The translations under genes were made by a program, and so were the position numbers. The notes under the pieces were generated by a model. The model was not told the origin of the DNA. It did no database searches and was given only the letters and a program-made list of their open reading frames with translations. 64,000 nt of DNA from Manis javanica (Eukaryota > Chordata > Mammalia > Pholidota > Manidae): assembly GCF_040802235.1 (NCBI RefSeq), contig NC_133167.1, forward strand, positions 10,036,501-10,100,500, read 5' to 3'. Of this stretch, positions 13,511 through 24,185 are shown piece by piece; positions within the stretch are counted from its first letter, which is position 1; every line of letters starts with the position of its first letter.

Positions 13511-15110
13511 AAACCTGCGGGAGAACAGTGTGGGCATCTGGAACCCCACGCTGGGGCTTATTTGATACACTGGCAAAAGGAAACAACCGACCCATGGGAC
13601 TAACCTGGCCATGCTGGGCCAGGACGCATTCTCATTTAAAGGCAAAGAAGCAGAGACAGAGTGACCCTGGGGAGACGCACAGAGTAAGTACAGGCACAGG
13701 GGAGCCCCGCACCTCTGGTCCGTTCCCTGAAGCCTCATTCAGAATCTGTTTACACACCAGACCAGGATGTATTTCTGATTCCCTGAGAATGCTTCCAGGG
13801 CCTAAAGAGTTCCCAAATTAATAAATGAGCCTAGAGTATAATGTTACTGACAAACAAACAAACCACAGAGGGACGGACGCCAAGCAATTCCCTTTAGATG
13901 GTTGTAAATCTAAAGAACAATCAAACAAACTAAGTTAGCAAATTAAAACTGTCAACAGTACTGAGCAAGGCTGATTCTTCTGGCAGGCGAGCGTCACCGA
14001 CCTATTCTGCATCTTCTGATTCCAGATCTTCCTTTAGAAAGTCTGGGATGAGACAGACCACCCCTGGCAGGGAGCCAGTCCTGTCCTGGCTGGTTCAAGG
14101 AAGCAGAGATTTCAGGTTTAACAGGGTACTCACCCCAATGCTTGCTGTCTGGCTTCTGCCAGGGGACCTGGGCCTCAGTGCCTACCCGTCCACACAGTTT
14201 GTGGCAGAAAGAACACTCCCTTTATGAAGAATGTGGAGGCATAGGCCACCCAAGCATTGGTCAGTGGTAGGAGAGTTTCTTTCATCTCTTTATCCTGTTA
14301 CTTATTAAATAGAAATGGCTGAGAAGTAAAACTGGGAGGGAAGTTGATGACGGTTAACAGCATCTGTTATCTTTAAAGAATCTCCATCACTTACTGCATC
14401 AGCTGTATAGGCTTTAACCTGTGGCTTTTCTATCTAAACATGGTACCAAAAGTTGCAAACTCTTCTTAAACGTTGGCTTGGCCCTAAGAAAAGAAAGTAA
14501 TGTATCAAAGTCCATGCAAACTCTCAGTGCACGAAGGGCCTATGAATTCCTATAAGGCCCTTTTCTCTCTGTCCTTTAGATCCTTCCAATCCTTCTACAT
14601 TTGTAAGAAAGAAATGGGTCTTAAGAAAATTGTTCTCAACAGTTGGCCCAGTAAAATCAATTAGGGGGAAAAGGTTACTTTCACCCAAACCACACCGTCG
14701 GATATTAGGGGTCATCTGAATGTTGTTTGCAGCCACCGCGTGTGTGGTGCTGGAGATAGAACCTCATTCCCACTAGTCAGTGGCTCTACCCAGTGGATTT
14801 CCTGAGAATAAGGCAGCGATCTAGTTGCCTGGGCCTCCGAATGCAGTTCTGAGCCCAAAAAAGCCTACAGACCCTTTGCGGGCCGGGAACCCTGGATGAA
14901 CACAGCCCCACTGTGGGCAAGAGGCACGTGTGGGACGCCCGGGGAATCTGTCCGGAAGGCAGGGCCTGGCTTCCCTGAGAAAGCGCACTGACGGAGAGGC
15001 ACATGGTTCCTCATTGGCCTCCTGCGCCTGGTCTGGATGGAATCCCACATCCGTATTTCTCGGAACGGCCAGGGAATTTGTGTCAAATGTGAATCTTGCC
15101 ACATCACTCC
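13511..15110. other. Gene-free sequence
   Basis: No gene, RNA gene or clear repeat is supported. A short CAAA-rich stretch is near 13850-13862. Confidence 0.5.
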
Positions 15111-15114
15111 CGCA

Positions 15115-15440
15115 GGTTCCTCTTCAGTGGTTTTCCATCAGCTCCAGGGTAAAGTCCCAGTCCCTTCCAGGGCCCAGGGGATCCCATACCTTGGTCCACC
15201 CCCCACCCCCACATCCCCCCCGGAACTCTCAGCTTAATCTCCTAACGCGTCCGGCTTTCCTCCTGACTCACCGAGATTGTCACTTTCCCCCAAAATGTCG
15301 CCACGCCTTCCTGCCTTGGCGCTTGCTGCTCCCCCTCTGCAAAGTCTTCCCGCCGCACCTTCTAATTTCTGGTCCAAGTTCACCTCTTCCAGGGAGCCCT
15401 CCCCGACCGCCCCACGCTGCCCCGGCTCACGTCTGCTGAT
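15115..15440 (+). repeat. L2 LINE 3' fragment
   Basis: It carries the typical L2 3' sequence order: 'cttcagtggttttccatcag', an 'agggtaaagtccca' block, a 'ccttggcgcttgctg' block, then 'ttccagggagccctccccga'. GC-rich and diverged. Confidence 0.75.
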
Positions 15441-15529
15441 GCACTTCCCACTGGGAACCACCAGGTGGCAGCACAGGACTGGGTTTAAGAGATCCAGCTC
15501 CGGCCACACTGCCTAAATTGAAATGCCGG

Positions 15530-15690
15530 TTCTGTGAACAGTTAAATGACCCTGGGTACGTGACCTAATAACTCTGTGACTCTTTTTCTTTATCTGTAAG
15601 ATGGAGATGAAGCAGAATATACTGCATGGAATTGTTGCATGGATTACATGAGCTCATATTGGAAAAGTTAAAAAAGTCTCACAGTAAATG
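15530..15690 (+). repeat. MIR SINE
   Basis: Contains 'gaccctgggtacgtgacct', 'ctttatctgtaagatggaga' and a 'tgttgcatggattacatgag' type block, which is the standard MIR order. Confidence 0.85.
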
Positions 15691-15899
15691 TCCAGCGTGC
15701 GCTAACTTGCTTATCACAATTTTCTGTTGTGGTGTCCGCCTCTCCCAGCTGACAGTGATTAAGCATGAATAGTAGAAAGTCCACGTTGCAAGCATCTCTT
15801 AATTGCTTCCTGGGGCTTCACAATTTCCAATTATTTGCGACGTTTCCTGGCTCTTTGTACTACAACCCCCACACCCTCACTCCTTCGAGTTGCTGGCTC

Positions 15900-16120
15900 A
15901 CAACCTTTGCTGTAGGTTTGTCCTCACGGGAGAGGACCTGTGAGCGCTCAGCTCCCATTTCGCCAGCCCCCTGCGTCACAGTCCGGCCTGGTTCACAGTT
16001 GCCTAGAGGATGAAGTCTGAATGCCTTTGCACAGCCTACGAAGGTCCACTGGGGTCCCCACCACCGGTCACACCCCATCACACACTCTCACCACCCCACC
16101 TGCCTTTTTCACACCAGTAA
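15900..16120 (+). repeat. L2-like LINE fragment
   Basis: A weaker match to the L2 3' region ('gatgaagtctgaatgcc' then a 'gcacagcctacgaaggt' type phrase), probably related to the L2 piece just upstream. Confidence 0.5.
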
Positions 16121-16291
16121 CTTCTGTTTCCTTGACAGTTTCCGCCTGAACCCATGAATCCTCTCTTTGTGGATTTATCCTCTTCATCACACCTCCCTCA
16201 GCATCCCAAAATGATCTCTTTGGGTGTCCCTCAAAGATTGTATATATTATTCTAATAGAAATTGCACCATAGTCTCATCACTATTGGTAGC

Positions 16292-16545
16292 TGTGGGTAA
16301 AATGGCAGTATTTGCACAATCTTTCACCTGGCCTTAGTGCATCTCCATATCAATAGACGTTTCCAAGGGCTGGAGAAAGTAGTCCCTCTCCATATCAACA
16401 GTCGGGTCCTGAAAGACACGAGAGAGCAGAAGTGGATGACTGCTTGTAAGCAATAAATGGGTTTCTCCCACTTCATTTCTCCCTTTGACTCATTTTGGTT
16501 TCAAAGGTTTTTTGGCCCAGGGATTTTCCCCCAGAGTTACACCTG
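16292..16545 (+). repeat. ERV 5' LTR (internally deleted)
   Basis: It aligns with the 3' LTR at 23872-24185 through 'cacctggccttagtgcatct', 'ccatatcaata' and the shared 'cttcatttctccctttgact' and 'ggtttcaaagg' stretches. Compared with the 3' copy it lacks about 65 bases after 'ccatatcaacagtcg'. An AATAAA is at about 16451. Confidence 0.75.
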
Positions 16546-16799
16546 GAAGTAATCGGCAGGACTTCTGAACCCGAAATTTGTCTACATGAGTGCAACCCTT
16601 GGGTGGGATGCCTCTCGAGATGGTGGGGAGATGCCTGGAAAGCCCCTTGTGGATGGTGAGGAGGCCCCAGTGGCTGCAGTGGTAGTGGGTGTAGCTTCAC
16701 TCTGGAGCCCCCTACCTGTGGGGTTTCCGACTGGGGCATCCCCAATGGGGAACCAGTCTAGGGTAAAGCACCTCCTAGACGAGTAAGGACTTCACAATA

Positions 16800-18145
16800 A
16801 TTAGGGAAGGGTGGAAACACTGGAAGCTGTGAAATTAGCCCTCCATGAGATAGAAGACTGCTGAGAGGCCCTGAGTGGCCATGTAGCAACCTGGATTGTG
16901 GATGCCTTTCCCTTGAGATACTGGAAAGGGTTATGAAGGAAAGAAAGAGGGTTATCGAAGAGAGAGAGGGTTATCAAGGGTAGAGAGAGAGACTTTGGCA
17001 GGAGAGAGACACACTTGAGCATCCGCTTGGAGGAGCAGGGCAATGACCTATGGGTTACCCTTAAGAAAGAGAGACACTGAGAAGACAGGTTGTGCCCCTG
17101 GAAGATTCCTTAGCAGCAGCAAGAGAGGAGATATCAGGAGAAGCCGCATTGCAGGAGACGGTGGTGGGGGGCAGTGGGGAGGGGTTGGGGAAGAGCAGTG
17201 CCGTCAGCCCCAGAGATGGTAGAGGAGGTGTTGCGGGAGGATGAGGGGATGGGGCCCAGGGCTGGTCTGTTGCCAAGGCTACTGTCCAAGGCACCTGCCT
17301 CCCCTGTATTAAAGGCCCACCCCTTTGTAATTAAGAAAGTAAAAACACAACAACTGCAGGCTCTTCAGGGGGAGGAGGCACTCCATGCTCTGCCCCTATA
17401 CCCAGGATGAGCTGGTGGACATGAGCCTCTGGTTTCAGCAGAAGGTGACAGAACCTCTGCCTACACGGCTTTTGCATCTCTGGGATCTGGGGGTGGAAAA
17501 CATTGCTATGTCGGGTTCTGAAATGGGTAGACCAGCTTCCCTGATGACTCACCCTTCCCTCCGGCAGTGGTTGCAAAGTGCCCATCACACCTCAGGGAAT
17601 CAGGCGCTTCTGGATGGGCTGACAGCAGCCATCAGGGCAGTTTGGCCTAATCAGGGTGATTTACCATACTTACCCACTAGCTGGAAAACATATGCAGAGC
17701 TCCAGCAGGTGTTACGGGAGCCAGGCATGAAAAATATCATCTATACTATGGGCCCCCAGGGCCCGATGAGGAGTTGTTCACCAAAGGAATGAGAGATCTG
17801 GTGCTCCATACAGCTCCCCCATCTCTCTTTGGGTCCCTAATGACTATTCTTGTCCCCCACATAAGGCAACCCATAAGTGAAGTTACTTGTACTTTAGTAG
17901 GTCTGGGGGAGGTTGAAACAATAAGAGCACGGAAGGAAGTATGGGCTACAACTGAAAGGAGAGGTGCAAAGGGCCCTGTGAAGGTCTCAAGAACCCAGAT
18001 GTGGGGTGATTTGATAAAGGAAAGGGTAATGAAAGAAAAACTTGATGGGCAGCCCAGTAGGATCTTGCTAGAACTGTGGCACCAATTAAAAGCCAGAGCA
18101 GCAGTTCCAGCCGCTGAGGCCCAGGACATGGAAGCCGGAGACTAA
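16800..18145 (+). pseudogene. ERV gag remnant
   Basis: Located between the 5' LTR and the protease, where gag belongs. Readable stretches lie in shifted frames (about 17174-17410, 17385-17792 and 17774-18145). They encode helical, capsid-like sequence rich in Leu, Gln and Trp, with a basic and charged stretch near the end. Several frameshifts and stops break it, especially at 16800-17170. Assigned by position and composition rather than by a diagnostic motif; no zinc knuckle was noticed. Confidence 0.6.
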
Positions 18146-18299
18146 TTCTCATGTCCAGGCCTGTGTCCTTGCAAGACTTCCTGGAGCACAGTACTCAGGC
18201 TTCGCCTGGGCTCTCACCCCCACAGGAGGATGATTGGGCATCGTGGTTTGATGGGAGGGGGGGAGTGGATCAAGGCCCTCACCTTGGGGGACAAGGTAG

Positions 18300-18620
18300 A
18301 GATTAGAGGCCACATGTAGAATTAGCAATTCATTGGTCCCCTGTGAATGCACAACGTGTTCTGGCGCTGGTGGACACAGGAGCTGAATGTTCTCTGATTC
18401 ATGGGAACCCTGAGCATTTTCCTGGGACCCCTGCTGTGATAGATGGCTATTGGGGGTAAGGCAATTAGCGTGAAGAAAGCCCAGATCCCATTGCAGATAG
18501 GGTGTTTACCCCCAAAGGAGTGTACTGTGTACATTTCTCCCATCCCTGAATATATTTTGGGGGTCCATATCCTGCAGGGCCTGTGGTTACAGACCACTGC
18601 AGGTGAGTTCAGTGAGTGAC
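18300..18620 (+). pseudogene. ERV aspartic protease remnant
   Basis: The frame near 18340-18410 reads LVDTGAECSLI, the retroviral aspartic protease active site (DTGA) with its hydrophobic and Ser/Leu neighbours. Downstream, a glycine-rich 'YILGVHILQG' type segment fits the second half of the protease fold. A stop and frame changes lie between the two parts. Order after gag and before RT is as expected. Confidence 0.75.
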
Positions 18621-18710
18621 AAATACTAAGCAGTATAAATTGCCTGGGGGGCACAAGGAAATTGGAGAAACTCTACAGGAGTTTGAGAAGGTAGGCATCA
18701 TAAAGCCCAC
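18620..18710 (+). pseudogene. ERV reverse transcriptase, 5' piece
   Basis: This short stretch reads as the start of a retroviral RT (a region around GIIKPTHSPF) and stops at the retroposon insertion. The matching continuation resumes at 20748 immediately after the insertion, which shows the two pieces were once contiguous. Confidence 0.7.
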
Positions 18711-18720
18711 TCATAGTCCT

Positions 18721-18737
18721 TTTTTTTTTTTTTTTTT
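18721..18737 (-). repeat. Terminal poly(A) tail of the composite retroposon (T-run on plus)
   Basis: Seventeen T on the plus strand, directly after the left target duplicate and 18 bases from a canonical AATAAA on the minus strand (18761-18756). This is the expected geometry for a polyadenylated Pol II transcript. Confidence 0.85.
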
Positions 18738-19692
18738 GAGAGGGCATCTCTCATATTTATTGATCAAATGGTTGTTAACAACAATAAAATTCAGTATAGG
18801 GGGGTCAATGCTCAATGTACAATCATTAATCCATCTCAAGCCTAACTCTCGTCAGTCTCCAATCTTCTGAAGCATAACGAACAAGTTCTTACATGGTGAA
18901 CGAATTCTTACATAGTGAATAAGTTCTTACATGGTGAACAGTACAAGGGCAGTCATCACAGAAACTTTCGGTTTTGATCACGCATTATGAAGTATAAACA
19001 ATCAGGTCAAATATGAATATTCATTTGATTTTTATACTTGATTTATATGTTGATCCCACATTTCTCCCTTTATTATTATTATTATTTTTATTTTTAATAA
19101 AATGCTGAAGTGGTAGGTAGATGCAAGATAAAGGTAGAAAACATAGTTTAGTGTTGTAGGAGAGCAATTGTAGATGATCAGGTGTGTGCCTGTAGACTAT
19201 GTGTTAATCCAAGCTAGACAAGGGCAATAAACCATCCACGGATGCAGAAGATTTCTCTCAAAGCAGGGGGGATGAGGTTCTGAGCCTCACCTCTGTTGAT
19301 CCCCAATTTCTCACCTGATGGCACCCCTGTGACTGTGCCTGTCTTAGGTTGTTCCTCCCTTGAGGAATCTTACCCGTCTCTGGCTAACCAGTCATCTTCC
19401 GGGGCCATACAGGGAAATGTAAAGTTGGTAAGTGAGAGAGTAGCCATATGTTTGAAAAGGTTAGCTTTTTACTTCTTTGCAGATTTATGCCCTGTGGCTT
19501 CTATGCCCAGCACTTGTCTCAAGGTATCTTTACCACCTGGAGGAATTATGATACTCGGTAACTTCGATATGAGGCACGAATTCTATTTAAGGGTTGTAAT
19601 TAGGAAGGAAGAAGAAAAGCTATAGAGGTAGCAGATGGAAGAAAACATGGGAGGATTGATTATTTCTTTGACATATCTTCTTGTAGAGTAAC

Positions 19693-20145
19693 TTAAGTAT
19701 GTATAGGTTTTAAACTAGTAACTAATTTGTACACACATATTAACATAATAGGAATACGGTGACATAAACAAAGCAAATCTATAATTACCATCCATCTCCA
19801 GTGAAGCCAAGAAAACCATTTAGGCACCCTAGGCATTTGTGAAAATTTGTCTATGATATGATGGATATTGTCCAACTGTACTTGAACAGTCTGAGAGAAA
19901 TCAGACAAATTAAAGCAACCCATTTCTGGGATCTGTTCACCTCCCATATGTCCTTTTAACCGTAGATAGTCTATAGTCATAAGATTTTGGAGTGCTACAA
20001 CTTGCACCCCTCCCAACTCCTGGTTGAGTTCCAACAGTACAGATCCGGTCAAATTCGTTGTCTCACTGTTTGCACATGCCAGCCTAGACATCTCCCTCCT
20101 CATTCCTATGGCAAGTCCAGGAGACGGTGGGGTGAACGCAGCCAC
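19693..20145 (-). pseudogene. Retroviral envelope transmembrane-subunit-derived open frame
   Basis: A 150-codon open frame inside the composite retroposon. It resembles the retroviral TM ectodomain: a Leu/Asn-rich helix with ALQN and a following IDYL, then a glycine-rich loop and GCFNLSD (the usual CX6CC-type loop is degraded, as only one cysteine of the set is evident). Then comes an amphipathic helix, a Trp-rich pre-membrane segment and a hydrophobic stretch. The N-terminal surface subunit and signal peptide are absent, so this is a fragment. Assigned by motif order only. Confidence 0.55.
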
Positions 20146-20545
20146 GACCGCAGCATCGCCCGGATCCCTGTGGAGGCTTTTTGATGATCATCCCCCGGCA
20201 CGAGTCCTCCAGAGAGTGCTGATGCCGGAAGCTCCTCCTCATATCGTATCTTAGTTCATTTTCTGGGTATCCAAGCTAGGCCTTGATCTTCTGCATAGAA
20301 ACAAACAGACCCTTTGCCCACACTTTGACATGCCCTCTACACCACTGTGCAGATCTCATTGGAGGCCAGCACACAGGGACTGCTTTTTTTTTTTTTTTTT
20401 ATTAAGAGAAAGGAATATTATCAGAAAAGAGTACCTCCATAGCTGATCATCTGACACCCTTTAAGTGATCAACATTAAGGATATTTAAAGCATGCGTTGA
20501 TCTTTGATTTACCAATAGTTTTATCCTATCAAGGAGTAATCCCCC

Positions 20546-20548
20546 TTT

Positions 20549-20596
<48 letters not shown>

Positions 20597-20605
20597 TTTT
20601 TTTTT
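20546..20605. repeat. (CTTT)n / (AAAG)n microsatellite
   Basis: Roughly a dozen CTTT units on the plus strand followed by a pure T-run. It reads as the A-rich tail of the L1-like segment on the minus strand that has grown into an AAAG microsatellite. Confidence 0.9.
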
Positions 20606-20747
20606 AATCTTTAATCTACACTTACATGAAGAGTACTATGTTTACTATGCTCTCCCCTATATCAGGTCCCCCCTAACAACCACATTACGGTTACTGTCCA
20701 TCAGCTTAGCAAAATGTGGTAGAATCCCTACTTGTCACAGTCCTTTT

Positions 20748-21270
20748 AATTCCCCAGTGTGGCCAGTGAAAAAGCCAGACAGATCCTGGTGTGTGACCTT
20801 GGACTACAGGGAATTGAGTAAAGTCACAGCCCTTTGCATGCTGCTGTCCTTTCTATAGCAGTCCTTACGGACGCCTGCAGTCATGAACTGGGCACGTATC
20901 ATTACGTCGTGGACATTGCTACTGCTTTCTTCTCTATTGACATAGCACAGGAAAGTCAGGAACAGTTTGCCTTCACATGGGAAGGCCGGCAGTGGACATA
21001 CACTGTCCTCCCGCAGGGATACTGCTATAGTCCCACCAGCTGTCACAGACTTGTAGCCCAGGACTTGGCCACATGGAAGAAACCACAAATGGTGCGGCTG
21101 TGTCACTACACTGATGACATGATGCTCACATCTGGTTCTCCTGCAGGTTTCAAAGGGGCAGTTCCTAGACTGCGGCAACACCTACAGAAGAAAGGCCAGA
21201 CTGTGAACAGCACCAAGGTTCAGGAACCTGGTTCGTCTGTAAAGTTCTTGGGGATTGTCTGATAGGGTAA
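20748..21270 (+). pseudogene. ERV reverse transcriptase remnant
   Basis: Readable RT: a 'DRSWCVTLDYREL' type segment, then VDIATAFFSID (the first catalytic Asp region), LPQGYCYSP, and CHYTDDMML at about 21103-21129 carrying the YXDD catalytic box as YTDD. Most of this lies in one frame from 20834 to 21262, ended by a stop. The 5' piece is separated by the retroposon at 18711-20747. Confidence 0.85.
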
Positions 21271-22480
21271 AACTAAAGTTACCCCAGAAGCAGTCATAGA
21301 CAAGGTCCAGGCTTTCCTTCTCCTACCACTGTGGCAGTATTACAAAAGTTTTGGGGTCTTTTGGGCTACTGGACAGTGTTTATCCCACACTTGGCACAAA
21401 TTCTGAAGCCCTTATACCCGTTGGTACAAAAGGGCATCAGGTGGGACTGGGATTAAACATGTACAGCTGCTTTTACTGCTCAGCGAGCAGTCAGGCCGTG
21501 CAGGCCTTGAACATAATGGACTCATCAAGGCCCTGTGAGCTAGATGTTCATACCTGTAGATGGTCATGGATGGGGTCTTGGGCAGCAGCTTGAACAGACA
21601 CACCAACCTATTGAATTCTGGTCACAACTATGGAAAGGAGTAGAGGTCTGGTACACCTTGACAGAGAAGCAACTGGCTGCGGTGTACCATGCCTTGCTGG
21701 CTATGGAGCCCATCACCAGAATAGGTCCAACCAAGGTAATAACCACCTACCCCATCACGGGGTGGGTGTGAGACTTGACCCAAAGGCCATGGAGTGGCAT
21801 GGCACAGACACCTACACTGGCCAAATGGGGCACATATTTACAGCAGTGCAGCACCCTCTTTACTAGCCCCTTAAGTGGAGAACTCCAACACTTATTAGGG
21901 TGAGTGGAAAGCAAGAAGAACTTGCTGTTGAGCCACTGGTAGCCAAGAGTCCTTATCAGGAGGGAAAAGCCCCTATACCTGAAGATGCTTGATATACAGA
22001 CGGCTCCAGTCGTTGGCAGCCCCCATAGTGCAGGGCTGTGGCTTTCCATCCTAAGACTGAGACAATACGGATAGAGGATGGAGAGGGGAAGAGCTGCCAA
22101 TGGGCTGAGTTGCAGACAGTGTGGCTCATGGTCACCCAGGAGCCCTCCCCTATAGTTGTCTACACTGACAACTAGACCATCTATTGGGGCTTGACCCTGT
22201 GGCTGCCAACATGGTACCATGCCAACTGGATGGTTGGTCACTGGCCTCTTTGGGGACAAGAGTTATGGCAAGACCTATGGGCCTCTGGTCAGGATAAGAC
22301 ACTTACTATATATCATGTCACTGGCCATTTGCCTTTCTCATCCCCAGGGAATGATGAAGCAGACACATTGGCCCAAGTGCGCTGGCTAGAAGGAAAGCCT
22401 GCCTCTGATGTGGCCCAATGGTTACATCAGTGTTTGTTGAACGCAGGGCAAAAGACAATGTGGGCTGTAGTCCATCAGTA
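21271..22480 (+). pseudogene. ERV RT connection and RNase H remnant
   Basis: RNase H signatures are visible in shifted frames: YTDGSS at 21993-22010, VYTDN at about 22158-22172 followed by a stop, then HVTGH and GNDEADTLAQ at about 22315-22380, giving the Asp/Asp/His/Asp pattern. Several frameshifts separate them. A Trp-rich connection region precedes them (about 21540-21860). Confidence 0.75.
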
Positions 22481-23105
22481 GGGCTTGCCGTTGATCTTTG
22501 ATGAAGTCAGCAGAGCTCAGAAGGAGTGCCTTGTGTGCTCTGAGAGGGACTTACACCAAGTCCCGCAGCAACATGGGACAATAGTAAAGGGGTCAGTACC
22601 CCTTGTCAGGTGACAGATGGACTATATTGGGCCTCTGCCTGTATCAGAAGCATATTGGCATGCCATGACTTCGGTGGACACAGCTACTGGCGGTTGGTTG
22701 CATTTCCTGCATGTCATGCAGATCAGCAACACAAGAGGGACCAGGAGCATCTCTTTGCAGCCTACAGCCTTCTGCAAGTGATTGAGAACAATCAAGGCAC
22801 CTACTTTACTGGACATGCATTACAAGAATGGGTGCAGCAATTACGAATAAAGTGGAAGTTTCATGTATCATATAACCCTACCAGGGCAGGCATGATAGAC
22901 AGGTACAATGGTTTATTGAAATCTGTCCTGAAATTGGTCACCAATAGTCTACGTGGCTGGTCAGTTCATTTATAGACAGTGCTACAGCGTTTGAATGAGA
23001 AGCCCCAAAAAGGATCCTTGAGCCCTGCGGCTATGCTAACACACATTGCTGCCTCTCCTGTACAACTGTATGTACAAACCAAAAATGAGTTACTGAAACG
23101 CTAGG
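22481..23105 (+). pseudogene. ERV integrase remnant
   Basis: A CLVC pair at about 22530 fits the HHCC zinc domain, and DYIGPLP at about 22619-22639 holds the first catalytic Asp. The second catalytic site reads ENNQGTYFT, where the expected Asp is Asn. The third reads GMIDRYNG, where the expected Glu is Asp. With the frame changes, the DDE triad is destroyed. Confidence 0.75.
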
Positions 23106-23871
23106 GTAGGGCCAGCAGAGCAACATCCTGCTGCCAGCCCCAACTGCATTAAACCCTGGAGACACTGTTGAGTGGACGTGGCCCTGGACATTTTGACACA
23201 TGGACCAGTGATACTGGTCCTTTTGGCACCTTGGGGAAAAGGCCTGGAAGCTGGCCTCCTGTGTATTCCTGGAGAAACAGCAGAGTGGCCCCCAAAGATC
23301 ATGGTAGTGTACCCAAAATATCTGGGAGGTAAGAGCATCTTACGGGGAAGTATTGTTTTATCTAAATGGCCAGTGCCTGTACCTCCCATAGCCCTATGTA
23401 CTGACCCATCTGTAACTCCCACAGGGAAAGGCATGAGAGTCGGTACACTCGACCAGGATGAGATCCCATTCTGGCCAGTCTCCTATCACAGGACCACTCT
23501 CGTGCATGCATCCTACCTGATGGACAAGATTTGCTTATGCTGGTGTTATTAAAACATGTATCTTATCGCCCTTAAGGTATTTTCTTCTACAGTCCCTGTG
23601 GCCTGGATACGCCCCCTGGCTGCAACTGTCACATGGTGATTGCTCTGAACTCCCTACCCGTTCAGCTACTGCCTGCCTGTGGAATGGGTGAGCTATGGAC
23701 TTAATCTGCATAGGACTTTGAACATAGCTGAGTCCTCCACCTTGAGGATTATCATTTTATTGCTGTTGCTATTGTATGTTATTAGTCTGGTTATAACGCT
23801 CCAGTTTTCTCACACAAGGGCCACTGCAGAAGATGGGGAACATATAGATTGTGAGGCAAGATTTCTGGAGG
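23106..23871 (+). pseudogene. ERV 3' region with unassigned open frames
   Basis: Between integrase and 3' LTR lie an open frame at 23172-23552 (126 codons; Gly/Pro/Trp-rich, possibly the integrase C-terminus or a later pol-linked domain) and one at 23679-23876 (65 codons) with a strong hydrophobic segment of about 20 residues. The latter could be an envelope membrane-anchor remnant, but no other envelope motif is seen. Function unknown. Confidence 0.45.
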
Positions 23872-24185
23872 GGTGAACAGAAATTGCAGTATTTCCAGAA
23901 CCTCTCACCTGGCCTTAATGCATCTCCATATCAATAAGTGTTCCCAAGGGGTGGAGAAAAGTAGGCCATCTCCACATCAATAGGTAATTACAAGGGCAAG
24001 CCAGGGCAAATCTGGACCAGAGAGGATGGGTGGGGCCCTTCTTCTGTATCTGGTTCCTGAGAGAGACACAGGAGAGTGGCAGATGACTGCTCTCTCACTT
24101 TATTTCTCCCTTTGACTGATTACGGTTTCAAAGGTATTTTTGCCCCAGGATTTTCCCATGGAACTATAGCCCGGGAAACTTTCAG
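23872..24185 (+). repeat. ERV 3' LTR
   Basis: Matches the 5' LTR (16292-16545) along its length and retains the roughly 65 bases missing there. Its end near 24185 is approximate. Confidence 0.75.

Larger units (their letters stand above)
18711..20747 (-). mobile_element. Composite poly(A) retroposon inserted in the ERV
   Basis: Flanked by a 13-bp direct repeat (18711-18723 and 20735-20747, one mismatch). The target ends TTTT/AA, the L1 endonuclease preference. Read on the minus strand it has four parts. They are an L1 3'-UTR-like end (20734 to about 20606, ATTAAA near its end), an A-tract with AAAG repeats (20605-20546), and a 140-base spacer closed by an A17 (20400-20384). The last is a 1.65 kb segment holding an envelope-derived open frame, an AATAAA at 18761-18756 and a terminal A17. 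I did not see this arrangement in any standard SINE or LINE I know. Confidence 0.75.
16292..24185 (+). mobile_element. Old ERV provirus (probably class III / ERV-L-like), broken
   Basis: A plus-strand provirus with a shortened 5' LTR, gag remnant, aspartic protease, reverse transcriptase, RNase H and integrase segments and a 3' LTR. Every coding region carries frameshifts or in-frame stops, so it is non-functional. The RT variant (YTDD) and the lack of a clear full envelope gene fit ERV-L-type elements, but the class is inferred from memory of the families. A 2 kb retroposon interrupts the RT. LTR outer ends are approximate because I could not find a clean host target duplication. Confidence 0.8.

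Noticed and set aside
14930-15439. 169-codon Pro-rich open frame
   Set aside because: Overlaps an L2 fragment; Pro/Ser richness comes from C-rich repeat sequence.
19296-19625. 109-codon plus-strand open frame inside the composite retroposon
   Set aside because: Opposite strand to the element's transcript and no domain; a shadow frame.
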